Shown: positions 32,409 to 41,026 of the stretch, in pieces
Layout of the letters: every line of letters starts with the position of its first letter
How positions within the stretch are numbered: the stretch's first letter is position 1
Origin: Bacteroidota bacterium
Lineage (GTDB): Bacteria > Bacteroidota > Ignavibacteria > UBA10030 > UBA8401
DNA: 44,404 nt
Assembly: GCA_013361065.1 (NCBI GenBank)
Contig: JABWAK010000011.1
Coordinates: forward strand, 1 to 44,404
Direction of reading: 5' to 3'
The notes under the pieces: model-generated
The model's database searches: none
What the model was told of the DNA's origin: nothing
What the model saw: only the letters and a program-made list of their open reading frames with translations
Program-made: the position numbers and the translations under genes

Positions 32409-33449
32409 TCAGCGTTTCAGGTACGCCTGCAGTGCGTCGGCCAGCTTTTCACCGCCGAACCGGAATGTATCGATCGCCGGCAGACCGGTCAGGTCCTCCA
32501 GCCGTTTCGCTTCGGCCTTGCTCTGGTCATCCGTGAGCCCGATGGAGTTGATGCCGATGCCGACCACTTTGGTAGGACGGAAGAACTCGATCACCTGCTC
32601 GTGCAGTGCGATAAGACGCTTCAGGTCGGGGATAGGAAGTCCATAGTCATCGTGCGTCCTCGTCGGCTGTACGCACATGATCATCGCATCCGGCATCGTG
32701 CCGTGCATCAGACCGAAGGTGACGCCGCTGTATCCCTGATGGGTCAGTGCTCCCTGCCCTTCCACGAAGATGTAATCGTATCCTTCAGCATTCGACGCAT
32801 CGATGCATTTCTCGATGCAGCCGGCGATGTAATCGCTGATGATGGCATCGACCGCGATCCCTTTTCCGGAGATCATGATTCCGGTCTGTCCCGTGCCGAT
32901 GAAATCGCTCTTCAGTCCCCGCTGCTTGAAGACATTGTAGACCTGCAGCATGGTGGTCATCTTCCCGATGTTGCAGTCCGCACCGACCGTGAGGATCGTC
33001 TTCGCCGCGCGCGTGCGGTAGTTGCCTTTGGAGACCACTTCGTACTCGTGCGGGATGCGGCGCCAGTCGGTGATGGTCACGCCGTACTCGGACGCCAGCG
33101 CAGTGAATTCCGCATCGTCGGAGAGGATGGTGTGGAGTCCGCTGAGGATATGCATCCTGTTCCGGATGGCGGTCTTGATCCATTCGCGCCAGGTGTCCGG
33201 CAGTCGTCCGCCGGTGGGAGCGATGCCGATCAGCAGATGCGTCGGTTGGAATTTCAGTCCCTCTTCCACGCTGGCCACGACCGGCACATCACCGCCGTAT
33301 CCGAGCACCTGCTGTGCGGTCGAACCGACCTTGGTGCTGTCGATGATAGCGACCGTGTCGCCCGGAGTATAGATGAGCGCAGCATTGGCGGTCTTGGATT
33401 TGAGCGGGCTGAAGCGCCCTTCGGCGAGTGCGAGGATTCTGCGGGCCAT
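32409..33449 (-). CDS. DUF1611 P-loop protein (DgcN-like)
   Basis: 346 residues. The N-terminal Rossmann-like half (LALAEGRFSPLKSKTANAAL, LGYGGDVPV, LLIGIAPTGGRLP) is followed by a P-loop in the C-terminal half, GADCNIGKMTTM, then 'GTGQTGIMISGKGIAVDAI' and 'EGQGALTHQGYSG', all typical of the DUF1611 family. A member of this family, DgcN, has been described as a D-glutamate N-acetyltransferase in marine bacteria; other members sit beside L-Ala-D/L-Glu epimerases in muropeptide recycling. No epimerase is visible here, so the substrate is open. It precedes a lipoprotein by one base and follows the methyltransferase by 62 bases. Confidence 0.82.
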   Translation of the reverse strand: MARRILALAEGRFSPLKSKTANAALIYTPGDTVAIIDSTKVGSTAQQVLGYGGDVPVVASVEEGLKFQPTHLLIGIAPTGGRLPDTWREWIKTAIRNRMHILSGLHTILSDDAEFTALASEYGVTITDWRRIPHEYEVVSKGNYRTRAAKTILTVGADCNIGKMTTMLQVYNVFKQRGLKSDFIGTGQTGIMISGKGIAVDAIISDYIAGCIEKCIDASNAEGYDYIFVEGQGALTHQGYSGVTFGLMHGTMPDAMIMCVQPTRTHDDYGLPIPDLKRLIALHEQVIEFFRPTKVVGIGINSIGLTDDQSKAEAKRLEDLTGLPAIDTFRFGGEKLADALQAYLKR

Positions 33450-33511
33450 ACGGTCAGGATAGAATGAGTGAATCGGTACACGCTGCAGCAGCGGTCCGGT
33501 GGTCGTGGTGC

Positions 33512-34438
33512 TCAGCGTGAGTTCCGCTCCCGGAAGACGTTCCCGTCGAATCCCTGGATGGAGCGGTCGTGTTCCGCCAACTGGAGTCGTTTCTCTGAAA
33601 TAGAAGCAAATTTTTCGTCAATTTCAATTCCTACATACCGCCGCCCGAGCTTTTTTGCGACCACGGAGGTTGTCCCCGAACCGAGGAACGGATCGAGCAC
33701 GACATCGCCTGGCCGGCTGCTGGCAAGGATGATCTTGGCGAGCAGTTTCTCCGGCTTTTGCGTCGGATGCTCGGTATTCTCCGGCATGGACCAGAACGGG
33801 ACGGTCAGGTCGGTCCAGAGGTTTGAAGGATGCGTCAGCCGGAAATTCCCTTCGTCGGTCCGCTTCCAGTCCTTCGGCCGCCCCTGTTCGGTGTACGGTG
33901 CGATCACCTTCCGTTTCATCTTCACGGCGTCCAGCTGGAAGGTATAGCGGTCGGAGACGGTGCAGTACCAGATATCCTCGGATGCATTCTTCCAGTTCGC
34001 CTTCGCACCGCGCCCTTTCTCACGCTCCCAGGTGATGCGGTTGCGGACGATGAAGTACTTCTCCGCCGCCTGCTGCAGCACCGCGGAGGAGCGCCAGTCC
34101 CCGCACAGGTAGACGGAAGCGGTCGGCGTGAGCGTGCGGACAAGTTTCGGGAGCCAGGCATCCAGCCATGCGGCATACGCATCGTGCGATGTGGCGCGGA
34201 AGGTCGCCGCGTTGAACTTCTTCGTGAGATTGTACGGAGGATCGATGAAGAGCAGATCGACGAAGGACGAAGGGAGCAGATCCGCCGCCGTCAAGATATC
34301 ATTCAATAGGGTCCGGTCCAGCACATCGTCCACCGATGCCGGCGACCGGAGCGTGAGCAGTCTCCGCCGGTACCGGGTCTGTTCCGATACCGAGAGAGTG
34401 ATGGTTCTGTTGCGCGGTGCTGCGGGCTTCGTGGGCAT
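33512..34438 (-). CDS. Solitary beta-class DNA methyltransferase
   Basis: About 308 residues from ATG 34438 (the track's first codon is GTG 34453). Motif IV DPPYNL (near residue 66) comes before the SAM-binding motif I, LDPFLGSGTT (near 249), which defines the beta class. The D-P-P-Y form favours N6-adenine or N4-cytosine methylation. 'EHPTQKPEKLL' precedes motif I as usual. 'CGDWRSSAVL' and 'WEREKGRGAKANWKNASED' (landmarks only) look like a specific subfamily. No restriction endonuclease lies nearby; the gene follows xerD by seven bases and runs with pgpH. A housekeeping or regulatory orphan methylase is therefore more likely than a restriction system. Target sequence unknown. Confidence 0.88.
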   Translation of the reverse strand: MPTKPAAPRNRTITLSVSEQTRYRRRLLTLRSPASVDDVLDRTLLNDILTAADLLPSSFVDLLFIDPPYNLTKKFNAATFRATSHDAYAAWLDAWLPKLVRTLTPTASVYLCGDWRSSAVLQQAAEKYFIVRNRITWEREKGRGAKANWKNASEDIWYCTVSDRYTFQLDAVKMKRKVIAPYTEQGRPKDWKRTDEGNFRLTHPSNLWTDLTVPFWSMPENTEHPTQKPEKLLAKIILASSRPGDVVLDPFLGSGTTSVVAKKLGRRYVGIEIDEKFASISEKRLQLAEHDRSIQGFDGNVFRERNSR

Positions 34439-34445
34439 GATACGG

Positions 34446-35348
34446 TCAGGCACGGGGATGGAATTGTTTATGCTGTTGTTTCAACTGTTCCCTGTCGATA
34501 TGGGTATAGATCTGTGTGGTGGCGATGTCCGCATGTCCGAGCATCTCCTGCACGGAACGGAGGTCCGCCCCTCCTTCCAGCAGATGGGTGGCGAAGGAAT
34601 GACGGAAGGTATGCGGATGGACCTCTTTCCGGATTCCGGCGCGTCGTGTGTACTCCGCAACGATGTTCCAGACCGCGACCCGCGAGAGACCTCCGCCGCG
34701 GAAATTCAGGAAGAGCGCGTCGGTGGCCTTCCCCCGCTTGAGCAGTGTACCGCGCAGCCGCTGGCGGTATTCCTTGACCCATTGCAATGCATGTCCGCCG
34801 ATCGGCACCAGCCGTTCCTTGGAGCCTTTCCCGAACACCCGCACCAGTTGCTGCTCTTCCAGAATGCTGTGGAGTGTCAGCCCGGCGAGCTCCGAGACGC
34901 GCATGCCGGTGGCATAGAGCGTTTCCAGGATCGCACGGTCCCGCCAGACGAATGGTCCTGCTGTTTCGGATGCCGGGTCGGCTGCTTCCAGCACGGCATT
35001 CATCTCCTGCACACTCAGCACCTCGGGAAGATGTTTCCCCTTCTTCGGCAGGTCGATGTTTTGCGTCGGATCGGTGACGGTCACCTTCTCGCCGGAAAGG
35101 AACCGGTGCAGTCCTTTCACGGCCGAGATGTTCCTGGCGATGCTGCGGGGGGAGAGTTCCGCATCCCGCAGGGAGCGGATGAATCCCGAGACATGCTCCT
35201 CCGTCACCGCCGCGAATCCCTGCAGACCGGCATCGGTCAGGAACCGGACGTAGCGGACGATATCGCGTTCGTACGCTTCGACGGAATTCCCCGCCAGGCT
35301 CTTCTCCAGCTGGATGAACCGGATATAGGAGCGGATGTCGAAACTCAT
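34446..35348 (-). CDS. xerD: Site-specific tyrosine recombinase XerD
   Basis: 300 residues, standard length. The N-terminal SAM-like domain (IRFIQLEKSLAGNSVEAYERD) is followed by the catalytic domain with R150 (ATGMRVSEL), K174 in FGKGSKER, H246-x-x-R249 (HPHTFRHSFATHLLEGGADL), H272 (LGHADI) and Y281 (TQIYTHI). This is the full active site. XerC/D-type enzymes resolve chromosome dimers at dif; XerD is the better match to the C-terminal 'THIDREQLKQQHKQFHPRA' (in part). The start overlaps the pgpH stop by 4 bases. Because it sits in a housekeeping operon it is not an island integrase. Confidence 0.92.
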   Translation of the reverse strand: MSFDIRSYIRFIQLEKSLAGNSVEAYERDIVRYVRFLTDAGLQGFAAVTEEHVSGFIRSLRDAELSPRSIARNISAVKGLHRFLSGEKVTVTDPTQNIDLPKKGKHLPEVLSVQEMNAVLEAADPASETAGPFVWRDRAILETLYATGMRVSELAGLTLHSILEEQQLVRVFGKGSKERLVPIGGHALQWVKEYRQRLRGTLLKRGKATDALFLNFRGGGLSRVAVWNIVAEYTRRAGIRKEVHPHTFRHSFATHLLEGGADLRSVQEMLGHADIATTQIYTHIDREQLKQQHKQFHPRA

Positions 35349-37651
35349 TTGCGGTCGATGGAATCGATGGTGCGCTGGAGCCTTTTCTCCGCATGCTGTT
35401 TCGCGGGAGTACGGGGGGACGGTTCCGGAGCAGCCGGAACAGCGGCAGCAACAGCAGGTACTTCCTGATCAGGATACCGGAGACGGGAATGATGGATGCC
35501 GACGAGGATCTTCAGGAAACTTTCCTGGACCTGCTTCAGGTCCTTCATCGTCAGCTTGCTCTCATCCAACTCCCCTTCCAGCAGACGCAGCTTCACCAGT
35601 GAGTCGATGTTCGCCGCGATCTTCTCCACCGTCGGTTCGGAGATCGCGCGGGTGGAGGCTTCCACACCGTCCGCCAGCATGACGATGGCGGTCTCTTTGG
35701 TAGTCGGCTTCGGCCCGGGATAGCGGAAATCGTTCTCGTTCACCTCTCCCCTGCTCCGTTTCTGCCGGAGCGCCTTCTCATAGAAGAATCCGACGAGCAT
35801 CGTGCCGTGATGCATCGGGATGAAATCGATCACGGACTGCGGCAGATGATGCTGCTGCGCCAGTTTCACTCCGTCCTCGATATGGGCGGCGATCACCCGG
35901 ACGCTCTTGCGGGGACTCATCGTCCGATGACGGTTCTCCGTGCCGAGCTGGTTCTCCACGAACGATTCAGGATTGACGAGCTTGCCGATATCATGGTACA
36001 GCCCCCCCACGCGCGCCAGGGTGCCGTTCGCTCCGATCGCCTGCGCAGCGGATTCAGCAAGCGTTGACACACTCACACTATGGTGGAAGGAACCGGGGGC
36101 CTTATGCGACAGCTCCTTCAGCAGCGGATGGTTCAGGTCCGACAGGTCCATCAGCGTCAGCTCGGTGGGGACGAGGAAGATGCGCTCCAGGAAGATGAGC
36201 AGACCGTAGGTGATGATCGGCGAGAGGATCGCATTGAACCCGGCCACGAGCAGTTCATTGCCGACCACTTCGAACGATTCGTACCGCTCCAGACCGAGAG
36301 CGATGATGGTGATGGTGTATCCCAGGAAGACGTAGATGATGGAGCGGAAGATCTGAGTCCGTTTCTTGATGTCGCGCACCGTGTAGATGGCGAACGCACC
36401 GGCCACGAGCGAGGAGAGGGCAATGGCATAGTCATTGCCGCGGATCCCTGCCGCGATGAGCGAGATGACCACGGTGCTGTAGAAAGCCACCCGGGAATCG
36501 AAGAGGATGGCGCAGATCATCGAGATGGCGGGGATGACGATGAGGTACCGCAGCGGGAGCGGCGAAGTGTTCTGGACGGTCAGATAGGCGATGAACGAGA
36601 CGATGATGAACAGCAGCGAGATCATGATGAGCTTCGCATTGTCGCTGTAGATCCGTTTCCGGAACAGGTAGATGTACATCACCAGCATCCACATGATGGC
36701 AAAGACGCGGAGCGCTTTACCGAGGAACGTCACATAGACGTTGATGCCCGCCCCCCGCTCCTCCTTCGCCTTCCGCATGGAATCGAGCTTCAGTTTGATC
36801 TCGTCGGTCACCCGTTCCTTCTTGGCGATGATCCGCTCCCCTTCGCTCACCGCGCCGATGGTCCGCGGGACGAGGTCCTCGGCGAACCGCACCTCACGCT
36901 CGGTCTGTTCCCGCTGGAAGATCACATTCGGCATCAGGAACGTCAGGGCGATCTTCACCGCGATGGAGACCGTATCGTTGTCCTGTTTGAACCCGGCGAT
37001 GAAGGTCTGTTGCACGGACCGGCCGAGCTCATACCGGTCCAGGAAGCGGTTGAGCGGCACGATCTGTTCGCTGGTCTTCTTCCGTTTGGCGATCAGCGCA
37101 TCCTCACGATACTGCGATTTCCGCACATCCACGATCCCTTCCAGGTAGAGCCCGTTCACCACCAGCAGTACGTCGCGGCGCAGGCGGTCGAAGGAATACG
37201 AGGGCAGGGATTTCCCGGTGCGCTGTTCGGCAGCTCGCAATGTGCGGAGGATCCGCCACTCACTTTCCATGAATTGAACCGGAAGTGCAGATACTTGGTC
37301 CGGTTCCGGACGGCGATCCAGCAGGGACTGGAGGGTGACGAAGAACATCTGCAGGGAATCAAGGTACTCGCGGGCGATAGCGGGATTCTCTTCGAAGACG
37401 TTGTAGACCTTCCCGGCCGCCAGTTCGCGCTCCCGCACATACTCCCGTTCATCCTTATAGATGGGGAATGCAAATGGCGCATACAGATCGTTCTCCGTCC
37501 AGATCATCCCGACGGGATAATCGGACTCGACGGCGAGTCCCTGCGGGAACATGAGCGCGATCAGGACGACCACGACGGCGAGGATGGCCCATTTCACGCT
37601 GAGGTCATCCTTCGCGCTCCAGGACCGGATAAGATTGAGGATCCGCTGCAT
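35345..37651 (-). CDS. PgpH-type 7TM-HD phosphodiesterase (cyclic-di-AMP hydrolase family)
   Basis: 768 residues: N-terminal membrane helix (about 20-40), a long extracytoplasmic 7TMR-HDED domain (40-310), seven membrane helices (310-495) and a cytoplasmic HD domain starting at F-H-H-S (523) with H-D at 553-554 (GLYHDIGKL), plus later HIEDG and MHHGT metal ligands. Proteins of this layout (PgpH) hydrolyse cyclic-di-AMP in Listeria. Whether this lineage uses c-di-AMP cannot be told from the window. The C-terminal tail 'VPAAPEPSPRTPAKQHAEK' is low complexity. It heads the pgpH-xerD-methylase-DUF1611-lipoprotein run; the stop codon overlaps the xerD start. Confidence 0.9.
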   Translation of the reverse strand: MQRILNLIRSWSAKDDLSVKWAILAVVVVLIALMFPQGLAVESDYPVGMIWTENDLYAPFAFPIYKDEREYVRERELAAGKVYNVFEENPAIAREYLDSLQMFFVTLQSLLDRRPEPDQVSALPVQFMESEWRILRTLRAAEQRTGKSLPSYSFDRLRRDVLLVVNGLYLEGIVDVRKSQYREDALIAKRKKTSEQIVPLNRFLDRYELGRSVQQTFIAGFKQDNDTVSIAVKIALTFLMPNVIFQREQTEREVRFAEDLVPRTIGAVSEGERIIAKKERVTDEIKLKLDSMRKAKEERGAGINVYVTFLGKALRVFAIMWMLVMYIYLFRKRIYSDNAKLIMISLLFIIVSFIAYLTVQNTSPLPLRYLIVIPAISMICAILFDSRVAFYSTVVISLIAAGIRGNDYAIALSSLVAGAFAIYTVRDIKKRTQIFRSIIYVFLGYTITIIALGLERYESFEVVGNELLVAGFNAILSPIITYGLLIFLERIFLVPTELTLMDLSDLNHPLLKELSHKAPGSFHHSVSVSTLAESAAQAIGANGTLARVGGLYHDIGKLVNPESFVENQLGTENRHRTMSPRKSVRVIAAHIEDGVKLAQQHHLPQSVIDFIPMHHGTMLVGFFYEKALRQKRSRGEVNENDFRYPGPKPTTKETAIVMLADGVEASTRAISEPTVEKIAANIDSLVKLRLLEGELDESKLTMKDLKQVQESFLKILVGIHHSRLRYPDQEVPAVAAAVPAAPEPSPRTPAKQHAEKRLQRTIDSIDRK

Positions 37652-37662
37652 AGTGATGGGTC

Positions 37663-37691
37663 AATATGAAAAGAAATAGGGAGAGAGGCAA
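37663..37691 (-). promoter_or_regulatory. Divergent promoter toward pgpH
   Basis: Minus strand: TTGCCT (37686-37691), 17-base spacer, CATATT (37663-37668). The start codon at 37651 is only about 11 bases past the -10 box, so the mRNA would be nearly leaderless. Confidence 0.5.
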
Positions 37692-37707
37692 GAAACGGTG
37701 AAGTTCA

Positions 37708-37736
37708 TTGAAATCGGAGGGGGCATTCGTTATATT
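37708..37736 (+). promoter_or_regulatory. Strong sigma70-like promoter for rsmA-mgtE-PAP2
   Basis: TTGAAA (37708-37713), 17-base spacer, TATATT (37731-37736), 37 bases before the rsmA ATG. It lies back-to-back with the pgpH promoter. Confidence 0.7.
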
Positions 37737-37773
37737 CTTGGACGTTCGTTCACCCTTGTTCATTGGAAACAGT

Positions 37774-38598
37774 ATGATGCATCGCGCCAAAAAATCCCTC
37801 GGTCAGAATTTCCTTCAGGACCCCAACGTGTCGCAGAAGATCGTGAAGGTGTTCGACCCGAAACCGGGTGACAGTGTTGTGGAGATCGGTCCCGGGAAGG
37901 GCGCTCTCACAGCACTGCTGCTGCAGACCCTTCCCCATTGCACCGTGATCGAACTGGACAACGAGCTGGCGCCGATGCTCAAGGAACAATTCGGGGAGCG
38001 CATCACCGTCATCCATGATGATATCCTGAACGTCTCCCTGTCCGACGTGCGGCAGACCGCCGGTGCACCGCTCCGTCTTATCGGGAATATCCCATACAAC
38101 ATCACCACGCCCATTCTGTTCCATGTCATCGATGCCCTTCCGGCGGTCAGCGACTTCCTGGTGATGATGCAGACCGAGGTGGCCCAGCGTATCGTGGCCA
38201 AACCGAGGACGAAAGAATACGGCATCCTTTCCATTCTGATGCAGTATTACAGCACACCGAAGATGCAGTTCGCCGTCTCCCGGAACTCCTTCTTCCCGGT
38301 CCCGAACGTCTCCTCCGCCATCATCCATCTGGATTATACCGCTCCGTTCCCAGATAAGGCCGCGGATGACCGTCTCTTCCGCAAGATCGTCCGCGGCACA
38401 TTCGGTAAGCGCCGCAAGACGCTGCGGAACGGGCTGAAAGGACTGGATGTTCCGGCGGTAGAACTGGAACGGTTGTCGGTCGACCTGGAACTCCGTCCCG
38501 AAGAACTCAGTGTGGCGGATTTCGTCCGGCTGAGCAATGAGCTGGTCCACCTGGCACCGCAGATCCTCAACACCGTCACGGAGGAATCCGATGGCTGA
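37774..38598 (+). CDS. rsmA: 16S rRNA dimethyladenosine transferase
   Basis: The start is ATG 37774 (MMHRAKKSLGQNFL); the track's earlier start lies in the promoter. About 274 residues with KSLGQNFLQDP at the N-terminus, the SAM-binding EIGPGKGALT, the acidic ligand in IELDNELAP, the catalytic NIPYNITTPI (motif IV), and the C-terminal FFPVPNVSSAI and GKRRKTLRNGL blocks. It dimethylates two adjacent adenosines in helix 45 of 16S rRNA during ribosome assembly. It overlaps the mgtE start by 8 bases, so magnesium transport is translationally coupled to a ribosome-maturation enzyme. Confidence 0.97.
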   Translation: MMHRAKKSLGQNFLQDPNVSQKIVKVFDPKPGDSVVEIGPGKGALTALLLQTLPHCTVIELDNELAPMLKEQFGERITVIHDDILNVSLSDVRQTAGAPLRLIGNIPYNITTPILFHVIDALPAVSDFLVMMQTEVAQRIVAKPRTKEYGILSILMQYYSTPKMQFAVSRNSFFPVPNVSSAIIHLDYTAPFPDKAADDRLFRKIVRGTFGKRRKTLRNGLKGLDVPAVELERLSVDLELRPEELSVADFVRLSNELVHLAPQILNTVTEESDG

Positions 38599-39979
38599 AT
38601 CCGTCTACACACCGCAGGAACTGATCGAGATCGATGACGAGCTGCTGGAGGACCTCCGCGACCTCATCGCCACCCGTTCCGATTTCCTCATCAAGAACAT
38701 CCTGAACGATATCTACCCGACCGATATCGCGCATATCATCAACCGGCTGGAGTTCGGGCAGGGGGAATATCTCTTCTCGCTGCTGACCACCGAGGAACAA
38801 GGGAAGGTCATCGTTGAGCTGGATGACGACCACCGCGAACACTTCCTGGCGACACTGAAATCGGAACAGATCTCGGATATCGTCGAGGAACTCCCGTCCG
38901 ACGAAGCGACCGATATCGTCTCCGAGCTCTCCGAAGAGAAGGCGGAAGAGGTGCTGGAGGACCTGAGCACCGAGGATTCGCAGGAACTGAAGGAACTACT
39001 GCAGTACGACGAGAATACCGCCGGCGGTATCATGCAGAAGGAGGTCATCACGGTGAACCAGAAGGACACCGTGAAGAAGGCAATCCAGTCGGTCCGCCGC
39101 GCCGCCAAGGAGGACCACGACCAGCATTTCTATTTCGTCTATGTGGTGGATGAGAGCGACAAGCTGGTCGGCTCCCTCTCCGTCTCTAATCTCATCCTGC
39201 TCTCCCCGGCCCGGCGCATCTATAAGGTGATGGACAAGGACATCATCAGCGTGAAGACCGATATGGACCAGGAGGAGGTGGCGAACATCTTCAAGAAGTA
39301 CAATCTGGTCTCGGCGCCGGTGGTCGATTTCTCCGGACGAGTGGTGGGACGCATCACGGTGGATGACATCGTCGACGTCATCGAAGAGGAAGCATCCGAG
39401 GATATCTTCCGGCTGGGCGGTGTGGGACCGAACGAGCGCATCTCCACGCCTCCGCTGGTCTCCCTCCGGAAACGCCTGCCGTGGCTCTCGGTCTACCTGT
39501 TCACCGGACTCGTCACCTCCAGCATCATCAACATCTTCCATTCCACCATCGAATCCCTCGTGGTGCTGGCGGCGCTGATGCCGATCGTCGCAGGGATGGG
39601 CGGGAATGCCGGCACGCAGGCCATCACGCTGATGGTGCGCGGTCTTGCTCTCGGCGAAGTGGACTTCTCCAACGCTCGCAAAGCGCTAATCAAGGAGATC
39701 TCGGTCGGTCTGCTGAACGGTTCGCTCGTCGGCTTCCTCGCCGGCAGCATCATTGCCATCGTCTACGGCAATCTGATGCTCGGCGTGGTGATGTTCCTGG
39801 CGATGGTCACGAACCTCTTCGTGGCGGGACTGATGGGCACGCTCGTTCCGCTCGGACTGAAATGGGCGAAGATCGATCCGGCACTCGCCTCCGCCGTGCT
39901 TGTCACCACCTGCACCGATGCGTTCGGCTTCATCTCGTTCCTTGGTTTCGCCACGCTCTTCCTGTCACTGCTCACGTAA
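38591..39979 (+). CDS. mgtE: Magnesium transporter MgtE
   Basis: The start is ATG 38591 with GAGGAA four bases upstream, inside the last codons of rsmA. About 462 residues: N-terminal superhelical domain with 'YPTDIAHIINRLEF', two CBS domains (VITVNQKDTVKKA... and DIISVKTDMDQEEV...), then the conserved 'RLPWLSVYLFTGLVTSS' and five helices with 'GMGGNAGTQAITLMVRGLA' forming the Mg2+ pore. MgtE is a cytosolic-Mg2+-gated channel in the inner membrane. It is followed by the PAP2 gene after 6 bases. Confidence 0.96.
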   Translation: MAESVYTPQELIEIDDELLEDLRDLIATRSDFLIKNILNDIYPTDIAHIINRLEFGQGEYLFSLLTTEEQGKVIVELDDDHREHFLATLKSEQISDIVEELPSDEATDIVSELSEEKAEEVLEDLSTEDSQELKELLQYDENTAGGIMQKEVITVNQKDTVKKAIQSVRRAAKEDHDQHFYFVYVVDESDKLVGSLSVSNLILLSPARRIYKVMDKDIISVKTDMDQEEVANIFKKYNLVSAPVVDFSGRVVGRITVDDIVDVIEEEASEDIFRLGGVGPNERISTPPLVSLRKRLPWLSVYLFTGLVTSSIINIFHSTIESLVVLAALMPIVAGMGGNAGTQAITLMVRGLALGEVDFSNARKALIKEISVGLLNGSLVGFLAGSIIAIVYGNLMLGVVMFLAMVTNLFVAGLMGTLVPLGLKWAKIDPALASAVLVTTCTDAFGFISFLGFATLFLSLLT

Positions 39980-39985
39980 CCGGTC

Positions 39986-40942
39986 ATGAAGCATCCACCG
40001 TACCTCCGTTCGTCCGATGCGGTCACCCTGCTCTTCCTGGTCATCGTGACCGTCATCCATCTGCTCTTCGCTGATCGGATCCCCCATTGGTCTTCCGCTG
40101 TCGTCACCAACCTGCTGCTGGGAACGGCGATCGTCCTCAGCGCACGCAGCGTCCACCGCCGCGGAGCACAAAGTAATCTCGCCGTGCGGCTCTTCCGGGA
40201 TTGGTACCTCGTCCCGAGCATCCTGATCATCTACACGCAGACCTCCGCCGCTGCCTTTCCGCTGCATGGCCGCGATTTCGACACGGTGCTCATCGCTGCG
40301 GACCGCTGGCTCTTCGGCACCGATCCGACGCATTGGGCCGGGCAGTTCGCCCATCCGGTGCTGACCGAGCTCCTGCAGCTGGCGTATTCCTCCTACTATC
40401 TTTTCTTCATCGTGCTGTTCTATGAACTGTACCGTCGGGAGGACCACACCTGGTTCCGCAGCGGAGCGATGCTGGTCGTGTACGGATTCTATCTCTCCTA
40501 CATCGGCTACATGCTCGTCCCGGCGGTCGGTCCGCGCTTCACCCTGCACGACTTCACGATGACCGATGCCGAATTGCCCGGGCTGTTCCTGACCGAGTAT
40601 CTCCGCGCCTTCATCAACGCCGGAGGAGGAGCGCCGGCCGGCACCGCCGATCCGCTGCTCACGGTGCACCGCGATGCCTTCCCCAGCGGTCATACCCAGC
40701 TGACGCTAGTCGCCATGTACATCGCCGTCGCTGCCCGCACCCGCATCCGCTGGTGGCTCGTGGCCGGCGGAACGCTCCTGATCATCTCCACCATCTACCT
40801 GCGCTACCATTATGTGATCGATGTGCTGGCCGGGATGCTGTTCTTTCTCTTCACGATCTGGTCCGGCCGCCGGATCGATGCGTGGTGGAACCGGAAGCAG
40901 ATAACATCGGCGGGTGAGCAAATCAATAGTGACGTTAGCTGA
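39986..40942 (+). CDS. PAP2-superfamily membrane phosphatase/inositolphosphotransferase-like
   Basis: 318 residues, about six to eight membrane helices. The active site is split as in PAP2: 'AFPSGHTQLTL' (P-S-G-H) and 'RYHYVIDVLAGM' with the second catalytic His and Asp; the first Lys/Arg block is not clear. The region 'YMLVPAVGPRF' and length match the inositolphosphotransferase (Aur1/Ipt1-like) group of the family rather than small undecaprenyl-PP phosphatases. A lipid phosphotransfer or dephosphorylation role at the inner membrane is likely; the substrate is not known. It is the last gene of the rsmA-mgtE operon and is closed by a strong terminator. Confidence 0.78.
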   Translation: MKHPPYLRSSDAVTLLFLVIVTVIHLLFADRIPHWSSAVVTNLLLGTAIVLSARSVHRRGAQSNLAVRLFRDWYLVPSILIIYTQTSAAAFPLHGRDFDTVLIAADRWLFGTDPTHWAGQFAHPVLTELLQLAYSSYYLFFIVLFYELYRREDHTWFRSGAMLVVYGFYLSYIGYMLVPAVGPRFTLHDFTMTDAELPGLFLTEYLRAFINAGGGAPAGTADPLLTVHRDAFPSGHTQLTLVAMYIAVAARTRIRWWLVAGGTLLIISTIYLRYHYVIDVLAGMLFFLFTIWSGRRIDAWWNRKQITSAGEQINSDVS

Positions 40943-40994
40943 ATTCCCCCTCATCCTCTCACACTGCTTGCATCTTCACAGACCATTTAAAACG

Positions 40995-41022
40995 AAAAAT
41001 CCTGCCATAAGCAGGATTTTTT
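40995..41022. terminator. Strong bidirectional terminator at the operon end and beside the tRNA remnant
   Basis: AAAAATCCTGC and GCAGGATTTTT form an 11-bp stem with a five-base loop, with T- and A-runs on both sides. It ends the rsmA-mgtE-PAP2 transcript and, on the minus strand, lies directly past the tRNA fragment at 41027-41079. Confidence 0.9.
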
Positions 41023-41026
41023 GTTG

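Noticed and set aside
34446-35348. XerD as integrase of the island at 41 kb
   Set aside because: It sits in a housekeeping operon 6 kb away at host-like GC and has the standard XerD length and active site. An island integrase would more likely be on the unseen right side.
36080-37669. 529-aa ORF antisense to pgpH (and similar at 28651-30606, 29898-31259, 24959-26464, 10144-11322)
   Set aside because: These are shadows of high-GC genes with strong third-position bias: low-complexity R/D/H/G-rich translations opposite genes with full catalytic motifs.
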